Translations under genes and position numbers: made by a program
Notes under the pieces: generated by a model
Told to the model about the DNA's origin: nothing
Databases searched by the model: none
Seen by the model: only the letters and a program-made list of their open reading frames with translations
From: Clostridiaceae bacterium
GTDB taxonomy: Bacteria > Bacillota > Clostridia > Lachnospirales > Lachnospiraceae
Length of the DNA: 64,000 nucleotides
Assembly (NCBI GenBank): GCA_902362725.1
Contig: CABIXM010000002.1
Coordinates: 69,787 to 133,786, forward strand
Direction of reading: 5' to 3'
Part shown: positions 35,001 through 41,245 of the stretch, piece after piece
Layout: every line of letters starts with the position of its first letter
How positions within the stretch are numbered: the first letter of the stretch is position 1

Positions 35001-35885
35001 TGCACTGTATGTAACTCCGTCATCACCCTTGGCCAGCAACCGCTTCACCGTACCATGGCTCAGATTACTTCCCAGCGATGGTAACACGCCAATCGCATAT
35101 GATGTCATATCTCTGCAACCCATGGATGTTAAGGATGACGGTCCTGAACCATTAGCATATAACGAAATTTGATCGTCCAGTGTCATAGGTGCTTTTGCTA
35201 ACGCATCATATACCCAATCAGGTAATTCCCTGTCGTTCAGGTACATATTTGCAATATAGTCAAAAGACAAACCATCTTCCTGCATCTGTCGCAAATCATC
35301 CAGATCAAAACCTGCAAAAATGGTTCCACTGAAGAACCGCTCCAGAACCATTCCTTCTTCTGCCATAGATATGATTTCTGCAATATCTTCTGAATACATT
35401 TCATAGATATCGTTTCCATCAGCATCTGTTCCAATCACATAGTTTCCACTATATGACGGATCGCCGTACACATAATTTTCATATGCGTCCGAAAGTTCTT
35501 CCTGTTCTTTTGCTTCTTCTGGAACTTCTGTCAGCTCCGCTTCGTCAGGAACACTCTCTTCTTCCTTTTCATCCTCCACAACATCACCAGCATTTTTATC
35601 TTCGCTGGTATCTTCTGCCGTGTTTTCAGATGATTCCCCATCCTTTTCGTCCGCTGGTGATTCATCAGACTTATCATCATCTTCATTTTCTGATTTCTCA
35701 GCATCAGCTTCCGTTTCTTCTTCGGGTACATCGGAAGAATTTGAATCTTTCTCAGATTCTCTTGCAGAATCCACAGTCTCTAATTCCGACGCATATGCAA
35801 CAGAGCCAACCGATACATTGGACAAAACCATTGCCAGCGCCAGTAAAAAGCAGAGACAGCGTTTCCCATACTTCCTCATACTCAC
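23007..35885 (-). CDS. giant thioester/SpaA (Cna-B)-type surface adhesin, 4292 aa
   Basis: Signal peptide at about 1-33 is followed by a very acidic, Ser/Glu/Asp-rich linker to about 135. Residues 290-360 look like a thioester domain: FCAKYGG (Cys 297) and AAIQTVIW (Gln 356) would form the Cys-Gln crosslink that binds host amines. Long strand-rich repeats follow, including many SpaA/Cna-B units of the type ISKKDxxTGEELPGAxLEI...ETxAPxGY, for example near residues 3057, 3150, 3455, 3715 and 3815, which are typically stabilised by isopeptide bonds. A cysteine cluster (CTCAGECTDDCPVC) lies near residue 905. The C-terminus has a membrane span and KKREEEA tail but no LPXTG; ASENPMKRF stands just before the span. 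Start GTG 35885 or ATG 35879, both after AGGAG. Confidence 0.92.
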   Translation of the reverse strand: MSMRKYGKRCLCFLLALAMVLSNVSVGSVAYASELETVDSARESEKDSNSSDVPEEETEADAEKSENEDDDKSDESPADEKDGESSENTAEDTSEDKNAGDVVEDEKEEESVPDEAELTEVPEEAKEQEELSDAYENYVYGDPSYSGNYVIGTDADGNDIYEMYSEDIAEIISMAEEGMVLERFFSGTIFAGFDLDDLRQMQEDGLSFDYIANMYLNDRELPDWVYDALAKAPMTLDDQISLYANGSGPSSLTSMGCRDMTSYAIGVLPSLGSNLSHGTVKRLLAKGDDGVTYSAFCAKYGGSYRSGWQYHQVDYSDCIAPNGSHLSANQYKLIQSFVNTYLKTTKQSNADYAAIQTVIWYVINHDASSFWAQQAWGEGGLSQVAPIMWPADPSYILGAVISCAYAWDRVSEGGWTLDNYGNVDYYPGQHAEIQFWAASNDNAQWIITWDIGEGDTTFEAVEIPMMDNFYLEKKATTKYNVDITKESVITNELLEGIDFRVDESEASGFDLTYDIYTGTLAEYGNDYPNATTSTFGQSTTVSDPVPYMDADVEPSGGQHTTVITTDQNGHASTTFIHKHTFREFYSTCYDGFQNEIDYEMYQAIWGKTLAEVNALADGETISVAYMGATVEMTADEIKAIYDAQQVVYTQTQEEAQSTIDYEYDNYVARTYTYTVTELDKYGRPAATDSNGKTLDAINLPKEGYRKDVKDVTTIEPYTEVVKNGGTMIAGGKNDVDPNTNERNITNEPWYNQIFINKTDLETNSQILYDTEFEIYEYYQWKATAKAQEQSIYPAMILNQMITENGSTLKLEHIAGAKLTITDEDGTHEYLSQDLDTDKLKAAVDNPSDYVIGFTPTSAGAYKVHLYLTLDSAADLGSTSQVTYNETELHDLGTCTCAGECTDDCPVCQKSKDFCKLTTEKEYTAKALYAQTEHRINLTGSSVDNSASAVTYTTEDGGTIVLSISGENMVYTYTDASGAEKTFVKGDPNYASVYSSNTELYFSYYEVEDTGIVLFTEDGTSYKGLDDSRYYVSATDNGDGTMTLYYYIGKILADGTYEYVTDFSVSANQITFAERDTNVGTDINDYTTWGQDNYEIVRVTPEIAKKMGWSDTTIGMYTVHRLGATDQYAGTTFTDTDDKATGEKFGYYEYGTIYYTQANLGHYCIVEKTAPADGEKTGYLGNYEDRDYTKLTDESSKKNNDGAPYDTPDQKSTVKMVHYLHMCEDTNQYATYMLTDGYKDYDSVYYTNYVEYLDDPGHTATEDGYDAHYYDQSSLLPSIGLERFTLNDPKQDTLNQDWDRLMNQYLQEKSGILVNRDSEKTDTYFALREARNLITNFVGTTINVDSYNDNDSAESEITYNGTYTDTQINYHSYAGDNAEFLNNRAGFNSTEYLQVGNVIYDDAAQEKQARFTNTEADVNKEQGYAFIDERTYGFIRFTKYDADAERYVSGTLDDQYEAGTDHGDADLDGAIYSLYVAENNTFDVDYYEGTLDGKLIWAQPLKAGGYRVIFDADDDASNGFTDEGTNTYTDYPHAYLSENKLYLDYTDAATASVEVSKNTRQYSGIQHPDGMYGGEKHNGWYAVLEEQQVFVDADEDGYGDTWTVQDVTLQAGAKVASATIKDGEFQIDGLYLGNYYLAEEIRDSIVVFSTDNDDDEASEIKWLSFAPGYLAATDSDGNPIKYHYTFPYEGEMVEGVQYDPEQVYVQKETSGVSEQQVVKGAGFQIDKETTADESASSGNTQYKKLEGAGFTVYLISELSKIVDGTIQPAFNIDEGNMLVKNNDLVALFDETDNLMGYKFTEDYILAHHPFEEKYGGTDYDLDQVNQLVYVAGRGYYYVVDILAAYKDPYYSNETLKWDFTNEANAIARMYEKNATKVEEINKGYDYTTNHLNSGSPCEWYGLNGISDGWVATGVKNEYRLSELFSNHYGHIKSPELPWGAYLIVETTTPQDVFTVDPFVVTVTDSSATENRTKYVTETDTTIVTSLVMVKRDAQSGQDVIQKGVSYRIWNYQKNNYLKEYLLGPNGNLSTIQRDIFTTDEEGRIDAVASLEKGYYRLEELSGPEGFYNTYWDQGNPTDGEQLGGVGTDAERLTKDNMFTPYYGTVDFEVTTERRYKASGITSNGNLDYIYIGETYYNKETLGKLNILKTGEVLVGYSNTDDIEYADEYTDAADAAYNNLKASAKDRAVFNQMKDHYDLGTDEVEYRTVEEQLKVDNIQKVDYLAVDGNGVRLAAVYKTADGDMLTMNGGKVYNTGVYQTVDGKKTYYPGVEEIVTVPNQYIYTDAAGNQKIITADDSTGSVVYKDETGAVVTDAAVIAALKAYAKIVTLDGTEIVGTADSFTQITDSSKILMIVYDLSTDIYENAWLRDVTDTYIYTVSGTNIMNTSYVVTEENGVLTTNDYGVLKDNGNGTYTLTYTEAIYDPDINYNYKLSLADGTILKVKLVTYGLYITDDGKVVKLLPAGGYSVTDTDGTEKDYPDAAVSLDEESTGETYDFVYEERPLANAKYQITAAEDIYTQDGNGGTWFKKGDIVATVETGEDGEIVSYVPNYKTAEKAGSGSYDYTYYYGNTDGTKTSLTGKKYYDADEYATTGSIKNYWVDGEGGMSQKDKDLYGVPAYTDKNIYPNTFYRERTLNIMRRLRRSTNSQNLIATDYVTRLENEGNITTDSAGVLTKTDTGYRLTYESTDEYPGATLKENGDYYLLTLQDGNTIEVKESQTLYRITESNVAPWAEGDIVEKTAKGYQITHTDTAEAGVDKGAGVDGAADLGYTHVAVYDNASIRDNGNGSWTLIDKTGTEIVTMQDHVLVTEMGGYVYKTANGYQVTDVRSEDMTASSYIQPVKLVPRCADLVIKSETYHLIWDKLKQKFRTAAGTEITLADDYSTLTVKTGDTETTYQAFDLFIEYDLNYASQESIVKVEKDGTLGTVSVYLPLGKYNVQEIATPYGFLINNQVQTVDFKYADQIKEVVFNTNEESSKWTDDTMKIWASKGLNWFLGGVNTVAEKLYDISGVNFWTWGTYGDAEKPYYQDKNGFLSSYDLRVKAWSQEDVPETPKDDKVTISKKDLVTGKELPGAKLEITDAKGDVVESWTSTDTPHEVTLPDGIYTLTETTAPNGYERTESINFVVENGSVKSGTVTMFDAPETEDGIYISKKDITNKEELPGAELEIRTADGNEVESWTSTDTPHKTTLPDGDYKLIEKTAPDGYEKAEEISFTVKDGKVDGGYVLMYDSDGKIPDTPGGDRRPESEENQWKLGVGIYKADKDTAASLGGAKFGLYTKNDIYNVDGKLLIQAGTKLAVATTDESGHANFAVDIALMSKYLDPAAKDSDLIYQKTVSYEYDSLTAGPKEGTFWLAAPSCDTILVTKDGDAYKTADGRTLTIDTTKKTVSYLVEESIDGNTSINTGDYYIQEITPPDGYLIDDTIYPVEFKYDGEYNMYIPVYAKHANEQTEVGITKYDLTGSEEIPGAEIACYKVKDVNDVDENGLISHEDDNLIEIDRWTSTDAEHTVKGLLLSNGEWPRLNNQEVRENIYVFRELVPADGYVSAKDIEFKLYQLKDADGHWMDADGNLYGYEVIVNHVTADQDYESGLILAPNENADDWILTGQTENSWDYTEVLDGEVIAKWLLVNKNLILFVNKDATKETLAKVLRESDFADKEFEKVYFEFAGNRIEDIDFYKDLQVTTRPADSKITYTQTWGTLDDLHLVMYDDTTKVKFSKQDIVTGEEIAGAHLQIVDEKTGAVVEEWTTGDDGYDADGNPIAHYIEKKLKVKYPYILKETLAPTDNGYVKSNSIRFQIDDSGEIQHIIMEDDFTKLEISKADITTGEEIAGAQMEIWTADADGNPITKYAEWTTGQDGYDANGNPNRHYVDYMPTGNYVLVEKTAPSGYLVAENVPFTITETGLLQKVQMLDATTMLKIYKYRTGTTEFVSGATINVYEVPEQYISYLTQPIKVETDAKIVDPDETPDFPTNDEIVGSTELGDYLTGVKAAQTEHRETYKTQLTLQYSLLKADLVNANYKMTQLLPDDVELNQDDLGTAFEAKDGDETAFTYKFSKTDAGYAVTVEFAEAYVNAAGHDNFNFLVTMEANIKDSALRQSGRLEVKFTDKVKLVIAKDEIVEIDSSVDTPAVTIRLTDEDLRATIVSQNKAVSVSGLKPGWYIAMEAKAPKGYILDTTPQIFRLLNATGEQTLYFYNQPEKKNSHHGGSGSHGSDDTPTPVTPTPEIGKLTLSINNGWWWNNVVTEDDGTAGYSIKVEVASENPMKRFPFVAVGAIAVLAAAGGFLIVRKKREEEA

Positions 35886-35942
35886 ACTTTCTCCTTTCTT
35901 TATTTTTACCCTTATGAGTAAGATAAGGTCTGTACTACGCCA

Positions 35943-35970
35943 TTATTACATTAAATTTATCCAAATGCAA
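35943..35970 (-). promoter_or_regulatory. likely promoter of the adhesin operon
   Basis: TTGCAT (35965-35970) and TAATAA (35943-35948) on the minus strand are 16 bp apart. The site lies about 60 bases before the adhesin start and just downstream of the terminator of the SH3-CAP gene, so the adhesin forms its own transcription unit. Confidence 0.6.
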
Positions 35971-36009
35971 GCAACGGAAATTTTATTCCAACTCTGTCAT
36001 TATTCCAAA

Positions 36010-36041
36010 CAAAAAAGCAACCATACTTATGTACAGTTGCT
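36010..36041 (-). terminator. intrinsic terminator of the SH3-CAP lipoprotein gene
   Basis: AGCAACTGTAC and GTATGGTTGCT form a stem around ATAA (36016-36041), followed by six T on the minus strand, about 25 bases after the stop at 36067. It separates this gene from the adhesin operon. Confidence 0.8.
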
Positions 36042-36066
36042 CTTTTCTCTCTATTTATGATTTTAA

Positions 36067-37347
36067 TTATCTTCCTAATGTTACTATCACATAATAGCTA
36101 CCGTTATAATAACAATACGCAGCTCCAATTTTTGTCTCTGTCTTTCCCATCATTTCTATACGGTGTGTACTCGAATTATAAAAATTATTGTACCAAGTCT
36201 GCGGATCACTGCTTTGAGATTTTGTAAGCATTTCTAATGTTTTCATTCCACTATGGGACAAATCACTTGTAATTGCTTCTGCTCTTTCTTTTGCAATCGC
36301 TGCCAGAGAATCATCCCACGCAAGCGCATCCAAACCTTCCTCTGCTCTTCCCGCATTGATCGCATCGGCCAGTGCCGGGCATGTAGATGTTGTTTTCTCT
36401 GCTGTCGATGCTCCTGAATCAGAAGAACTTCCGGAAGATGCACTTGCTGTTGCTCCAGCGGAAGAACCTGCTCCAAACTGGCTCTCAATCATAGCTCTGG
36501 CCTGCTCCTCGGAATATCCCATGGACATCATTGCATTCAACGCTCCCTGCATATCTGTGGATGCTGCTGCACTGCTACCAGAATTTCCTGTACTTGCGCT
36601 TGCTGAACTTCCTGCACTTGCTGTCTGTGTCTGCTTCTTTACTGGTTTATCATTTACGATATAGTTATTGGAACAATACCCCGTCTCATCATTATACCGG
36701 ATCTGATACCATCCAGTAGAAGCGATTCCCGTAACCGTAACCTCGTCTCCCCAGGAAAGTGAGCCAAGCTGTTCATAATCTGCAGACGGTCCTTTTCTCA
36801 CATTTACTGTCTGATTTGCATACATTGGAGTGTCCGTCATTTCCTCTACAGAAAAGCCATTGATCTTTTCAAAGGTTGCATAGGTAAGATCTGCTACTTC
36901 CTCTTCACTGATATCCGCTACTGCAGTTACCTGAATCGGTACTGGTGTAGTTTCTTCCTCGCTCTCGGTTTCCGGCTCACTTTCTGAATCGGTCACTTCT
37001 GCTTCCTCACTTTCAGCTTCTTTTTCTACCTCAGTCGATACACTGATTGCTGCTCCAACTGCTACCTTGGCTCGCTGATCCTCCGGAAGCTCCTCTGCAA
37101 GTGTCAGGATGTAAGTATTATCAGCGTCATAAGCTGTATAGGTCCCATCCTCATTTTCTGAAGCTACCACCACTGAATATGCTACAGTCTCATATTCCGG
37201 TTCCTGCTCCTCTGGCTCTTCTGTCTCTTCCTCTGTAACCTCTTCTACAACTGCTTCCTGGGTCGGCTCTTCCTTTTTACCACACCCGGTAAATAATGTA
37301 GCAGCCATTACTGCAGCAAGTAAAATACTCACGCTTTTTCTTTTCAT
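36067..37347 (-). CDS. lipoprotein with SH3b and CAP (SCP-like) domains, 426 aa
   Basis: The lipobox LFTGC puts the mature N-terminus at Cys 22. An acidic linker leads to a strand-rich segment, then an SH3b cell-wall-binding domain (about 175-235: ANQTVNVRKGPSADYEQLGSLSWGD cut short here), Ser/Ala-rich linkers, a short MQGALNAMMSMGYSEEQARAMI segment that looks like a UBA-type three-helix unit, and a C-terminal CAP domain (about 325-426: ALADAINAGRAEEGL, DLSHSG, MMGKTETKIGAAYC). CAP domains are secreted proteins of varied roles. It is transcribed alone from the promoter at 37544 through a structured leader and has its own terminator. Start follows GGGAGG. Confidence 0.85.
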   Translation of the reverse strand: MKRKSVSILLAAVMAATLFTGCGKKEEPTQEAVVEEVTEEETEEPEEQEPEYETVAYSVVVASENEDGTYTAYDADNTYILTLAEELPEDQRAKVAVGAAISVSTEVEKEAESEEAEVTDSESEPETESEEETTPVPIQVTAVADISEEEVADLTYATFEKINGFSVEEMTDTPMYANQTVNVRKGPSADYEQLGSLSWGDEVTVTGIASTGWYQIRYNDETGYCSNNYIVNDKPVKKQTQTASAGSSASASTGNSGSSAAASTDMQGALNAMMSMGYSEEQARAMIESQFGAGSSAGATASASSGSSSDSGASTAEKTTSTCPALADAINAGRAEEGLDALAWDDSLAAIAKERAEAITSDLSHSGMKTLEMLTKSQSSDPQTWYNNFYNSSTHRIEMMGKTETKIGAAYCYYNGSYYVIVTLGR

Positions 37348-37403
37348 AAATCGTTCCTCCCATTCTCTGTATTGTCACTTCTCATCATTCTTGCGGTTTT
37401 CTC

Positions 37404-37428
37404 ACTTGTGTACACCGTGTACACAAGT
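37404..37428. promoter_or_regulatory. 25-bp palindromic operator, copy 1
   Basis: Two perfect 12-base arms (ACTTGTGTACAC and its complement) surround a single central base. It lies about 57 bases before the start of the SH3-CAP gene, inside its leader. Identical arms occur at 42878-42902 and 49996-50020. Confidence 0.85.
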
Positions 37429-37465
37429 TACAGTACCTCTGAATATAAGAAAACGAATCCTCTGG

Positions 37466-37501
37466 ATCATATAAGAAAATCTGCAGCTTTGCTTATATGA
37501 T
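37466..37501. repeat. hairpin in the leader of the SH3-CAP gene
   Basis: ATCATATAAG and its complement, 16 bases apart, lie between the promoter at 37544-37572 and the palindrome at 37404. No T-run; an RNA structure with possible regulatory role. Confidence 0.5.
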
Positions 37502-37543
37502 GTTTCCTCTGAAATCTTAGATATGATTTCCTTCGTTGGTTTT

Positions 37544-37572
37544 AACTTATCTTATCATTACATTTTTGTCAA
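37544..37572 (-). promoter_or_regulatory. promoter of the SH3-CAP lipoprotein gene
   Basis: TTGACA (37567-37572) and TAAGTT (37544-37549) on the minus strand are 17 bp apart. Directly upstream lie three copies of the ATGAGAYAAA motif (37577-37621), which suggests control by a second regulator besides the palindrome-binding one. Confidence 0.6.
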
Positions 37573-37576
37573 CACA

Positions 37577-37621
37577 AATGAGACAAATTTTATCTCATTT
37601 TAATAATTTTGTCTCATTTTA
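37577..37621. promoter_or_regulatory. cluster of three ATGAGAYAAA-type motifs
   Basis: Plus-strand ATGAGACAAA, TTTATCTCAT and TTTGTCTCAT lie within 45 bp, two as an inverted pair and one in direct order. They abut the -35 of the promoter at 37544-37572. A matching cluster occurs at 45964-46050. Confidence 0.6.
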
Positions 37622-37644
37622 TAAATTTGATCCACATCTGCACT

Positions 37645-39495
37645 TTAGAATTTTTCAGCCAGGCTGCTGAATACTCCCATGACTTTTTCATACAGATCTT
37701 TTTCAACCAACGGAATCGAAGTCACCGGTAATAAGTAATCGTACAGGATCCCTTTGCTTTTCGCTACCTGCTTTGTCTTATTATAAGTCTTATGACCCAT
37801 GGAATCATGCTTGAAAAGAATATAGTCCATGGATCCAATAAAGCTCTCTGCCATATCCTGATCCGTATCCCAGATATGTAGCTTTGGATATTTATCCCCC
37901 AGCTTCTTTGTAAGGTTCCGGTTTCCTCCAACAATCAGGATATCAAACATTCCGGTCAAGGCTCTGATATTTCCCTCTATCACGGAATTTTCAACTGTCT
38001 GCCTTTCTGCTGCCACCTCATCCGGTTCTGCGGACTGCTCCACTGGGATCAGACTATCTATGCAACCATCTTTCGCTTGCTTCTGTTCCTCTTTCTCTTT
38101 TTTCCCAGCTTCTGCACTCAGCGATTCCATTTCCTGCTCTATGTTTTCAAGTCGTACCTGTAATGCCGTGGCCTTGTTCAACTGCCGGTAATAATTCTCA
38201 TTTACGGTCTCTTCCTTTACCTTCAAATTCTGAATTTGCCGGTCCTTCTCTTCCAGTTCCAACCTGTATTTCGCCAGTTCCTGTTCCTGTTCGTTCAACC
38301 TGGCCTTTAAACTATCCTCTTTTTGTACCTTGATATCCGGAACATTCCCGTTAAGTGTTGAAAGAATATCCTTCTTTCTTCTCTCAGATAATGCTTTTGC
38401 CATGCCATATCCTAAAAAAGCACTCCAAATCGCATCGGAGCTGTGCGAAAAATAATATTCATATTCTTCGCTTATATTACCGGCCATCATTTTTCCTTCA
38501 CACACCTTGTCCACATGGATATCTGATTTGGACATAAACCCTGCAATAGCTGCGCGATCAGCTTTACTGAATACAATCTCGTCTTCATCCAGTCCAAAAC
38601 GCTGCATCACCATTTCCATGAAGACCGGTTGAGCTACGGCATCACCGGAAAGCCCTTTATGCGGGATGTCCGGTGCCTCATTTACTAATTCATCCAGCTT
38701 TTCATCGCGGTAATGCTCTTTCAGGTCCTCTAGTTTTCTTCCGTTCCGGAATTGAAATGCGTATACCTTTTTGATAATATAGAGCAGCCTATCATTCTCA
38801 GTATCAATTTGTCCTCTCGGATAGTATTCCTCATGAGAACTCCAGAACAGTACATAAAGTTCTTTTATCAGATCCCGCTTTTCCAACTCCTCTTTTTTAC
38901 AGAGCAGCATATAAGAGATTCCAAAAACGGTATATTTGGCTGTACTGTCTTTTTCATAATTTCTCTGTGCATGAGCCAATACCTTTTCCGCATAACGGTA
39001 TTCATTTCCCTCATTATCCGGCTCTAATGCCATTTTTGTTACGCTTGGCATTATCTTCTCTATGTACATCCATATGTCCTGTTTGCACGATTCCGCTATT
39101 TTTACCCTTTGGAATGCATCAGCTTTTTTCGCCTCCGGACTTAGCATATACAGTAAGGTTCCTATTTTTACCAGATCACATGCCTGGTAAAGTTCCCCTT
39201 TGTCGATCCCGAATACAGTATCACTAAGGTATTCCTGCAAATACGCTTTACACACTGATTCCCATTTTTCATAAATAGCAATCCCCTGTGCTTTAATCGT
39301 CACATGACGAACAACAAACTTTGCCACACTGCAGATATAATATCTTTCCATAGCCGGGACAATTTTACTTACCAGTTCCTGATTCTCTATTTCCGTCAAC
39401 GATGGCTTCTTGGGTTCTTCCTTCAGTCCCTGGAAAAAACGATTAGCCGATTTAATATCCACTTTCAAACCATTGGGTATTCCTCTCTTACTCAA
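37645..39495 (-). CDS. DUF2325-like protein with central coiled coil, 616 aa, next to parB
   Basis: A TTG at 39495 follows GGAGG at 10 bases. The N-terminal 370 residues are helical and not recognised. A coiled coil spans about 385-470 (LKARLNEQEQELAKYRLELEEKDRQIQNLK shortened). The C-terminal 100 residues, FDILIVGGNRNLTKKLGDKYPKL...WDTDQD...DYILFKHDSMGHKTYNKTKQVAKSKG, resemble DUF2325, a small Rossmann-like domain of unknown function. It lies 5 bp after parB, so it shares the partition operon (42854 to 37645). It may be a third partition or copy-control component; that is an inference from position. Confidence 0.72.
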   Translation of the reverse strand: MSKRGIPNGLKVDIKSANRFFQGLKEEPKKPSLTEIENQELVSKIVPAMERYYICSVAKFVVRHVTIKAQGIAIYEKWESVCKAYLQEYLSDTVFGIDKGELYQACDLVKIGTLLYMLSPEAKKADAFQRVKIAESCKQDIWMYIEKIMPSVTKMALEPDNEGNEYRYAEKVLAHAQRNYEKDSTAKYTVFGISYMLLCKKEELEKRDLIKELYVLFWSSHEEYYPRGQIDTENDRLLYIIKKVYAFQFRNGRKLEDLKEHYRDEKLDELVNEAPDIPHKGLSGDAVAQPVFMEMVMQRFGLDEDEIVFSKADRAAIAGFMSKSDIHVDKVCEGKMMAGNISEEYEYYFSHSSDAIWSAFLGYGMAKALSERRKKDILSTLNGNVPDIKVQKEDSLKARLNEQEQELAKYRLELEEKDRQIQNLKVKEETVNENYYRQLNKATALQVRLENIEQEMESLSAEAGKKEKEEQKQAKDGCIDSLIPVEQSAEPDEVAAERQTVENSVIEGNIRALTGMFDILIVGGNRNLTKKLGDKYPKLHIWDTDQDMAESFIGSMDYILFKHDSMGHKTYNKTKQVAKSKGILYDYLLPVTSIPLVEKDLYEKVMGVFSSLAEKF

Positions 39496-39500
39496 TAGCT

Positions 39501-40457
39501 CTATTCCTCCGTCTTTTGTGTATGAGTAGTGTCACCGATGTTTTCTGCAAAATTCTGTTTTTTCTTCCACTCATCCAGGAGTTGATACAATACCTTCTCT
39601 ATTTCCTGACTCGTATAGCTTTCCGGGAAATATTCTTTGATGTTTTTTTCCTTAATTGTGACTTTTCTTTCTACCACGGCTGATTTCTTTTTCACCAGAA
39701 CTTCTTTAGCAAGGGCATATGTAAGGTTTCCCTCTTTTGAGTATCCCTTTAATTTTTCTGCATCATCCTTAGATATTTTGCACCCTGTTTTCTCCACGAT
39801 CTCCTGCACATAGCTCTGCTCTTCTTCATTCAGAAACGACAACGCTACGCCCTGTGAAATTCCGATTCTTTCCGCATCTACCATTTCCAGGAGTTCGTCA
39901 TTCAATCTGGCCAGCCAAATAAACCGCTGAATAGTCTTCCAGCTTTCTCCAAACTCTTCTGCCATCTCCTCCAGCGTTTTCTTACCACCATTTCTTTTTC
40001 CCTGGCGCTTTGCAGCTTCGTAATCCATCTTGTAAGCTCTTGCCTTTTCACTCGGAAGAAATGAATCCCGGTATTTATTCGTATGTATCATGATTCGAAT
40101 TGCGGTATCATCGTCATAATTTCCTACAATGAACGGCATTTCTGATAATCCGGCAATTTCACATCCAAGCCATCTTCGGTATCCGGCTAAGACCTCGTAT
40201 CCCCCTTCTTTTCTTGGTCTTGCCATTCCTGGCTGCATAACACCAATTTCTTTTATGCTTCCTACCAGTTCATCCATCTGTGTATCCCGACGAACCTTAA
40301 ACGGATGATCCGCTCTCTCGTGCAATTCTGACAAAGGAAGTATCTTAATCTCCTCCTTTGCCCTATTCAATCCATCTATCAGTTTCTTTTCATCATCATT
40401 TCCAAATAAATCATTATAGGATGTAACCTCAAAATCAGATGCCATTGGCTTGCTCAT
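39501..40457 (-). CDS. parB: ParB/RepB/Spo0J-type partition protein
   Basis: The start at 40457 (MSKPMASDFEVTSYNDLFG) has AGGAGG at 9 bases and overlaps the parA end by 23 bases. The ParB N-terminal domain shows HPFKVRRDTQMDELVGSIKEIGVMQPG (shortened) and YEVLAGYRRWLGCEIAG, the CTP-binding box region GYRR. A helix-turn-helix part follows (TLEEMAEEFGESWKTIQRFIWLARL), and a C-terminal part for dimer formation ends the 318 residues. ParB binds palindromic centromere sites and spreads on DNA. The 25-bp palindrome present three times in this region is the best candidate site; KorB-like ParB proteins also repress promoters from such sites. Confidence 0.92.
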   Translation of the reverse strand: MSKPMASDFEVTSYNDLFGNDDEKKLIDGLNRAKEEIKILPLSELHERADHPFKVRRDTQMDELVGSIKEIGVMQPGMARPRKEGGYEVLAGYRRWLGCEIAGLSEMPFIVGNYDDDTAIRIMIHTNKYRDSFLPSEKARAYKMDYEAAKRQGKRNGGKKTLEEMAEEFGESWKTIQRFIWLARLNDELLEMVDAERIGISQGVALSFLNEEEQSYVQEIVEKTGCKISKDDAEKLKGYSKEGNLTYALAKEVLVKKKSAVVERKVTIKEKNIKEYFPESYTSQEIEKVLYQLLDEWKKKQNFAENIGDTTHTQKTEE

Positions 40458-41232
40458 GTGCCAGTACCTCCTCAACTACTTTTTCATATGCCAGGGCTAC
40501 TTTACCCTTTGGATCATGCTGGTAAATACTTATTCCACATGCCGGTGTTTCTGCAGCTCTTACCGACTGTGGGATATTCGTTTTGAACATATAAATATTG
40601 TTCCCATACGCTTCTCTTATCTTTTCCATATTTTTCTGGGCGTATGTGGTTCTTGCATCCACCATAGTAAACAAGATTCCTTCAAACTCCAATTTCTGAT
40701 TGATTTGTCTTTTTACTTTTCCGATTGTTCTGATTAACTGCTGCAGACCCTTGATCGGAAGATACGCTGCCTGCAGCGGAATCAATACACTATCCACGCT
40801 TGCAAATGCATTTATGGTTATCATTCCAAGAGACGGCGGACAATCAATAATAATATAATCGTAATGCTCCCGGATGCTGTTGATATATTCTCTTAAAATC
40901 AATTCCCGGCTCATTACATTGACCAATGAAACCTCCATTCCTGATAGCTCTATGTTTCCCGGAAGCAGATCTATTCCTTCCTTTTGTTTCAGTATACCAT
41001 AATCCAGCCCGATTTCATCACCTCGGATGATCTTTTCCATAACCGTTGTTAATGTCACATCCATATCATCTGCATTTTTGTAACCCAGAGCTGTCGTTAA
41101 ATCTCCCTGTGCATCGGCATCAATCAGCAGAACCTTCTTTCCTTTTCTGGCCAGTCCCACACCTATGCTCAATGTAGTCATTGTTTTTGCGACCCCGCCC
41201 TTCTGATTTGCTACTGCAATTACTTTACTCAT
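40435..41232 (-). CDS. parA: ParA-type partition ATPase
   Basis: Residues 11-17 are KGGVAKT, the deviant Walker A of ParA/Soj ATPases, followed by LLIDADAQGDLTTAL (35-49) and IIIDCPPSLG for Walker A' and B. The 265-residue size and lack of an N-terminal HTH place it with the short ParA type, which does not regulate its own operon directly. ParA moves DNA by ATP-dependent binding to the nucleoid. Gene order parA-parB with overlap is standard. ATG at 41232 follows GAAGGGAG. Confidence 0.95.
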   Translation of the reverse strand: MSKVIAVANQKGGVAKTMTTLSIGVGLARKGKKVLLIDADAQGDLTTALGYKNADDMDVTLTTVMEKIIRGDEIGLDYGILKQKEGIDLLPGNIELSGMEVSLVNVMSRELILREYINSIREHYDYIIIDCPPSLGMITINAFASVDSVLIPLQAAYLPIKGLQQLIRTIGKVKRQINQKLEFEGILFTMVDARTTYAQKNMEKIREAYGNNIYMFKTNIPQSVRAAETPACGISIYQHDPKGKVALAYEKVVEEVLAHEQANGI

Positions 41233-41245
41233 TTATGTTCTCCCT

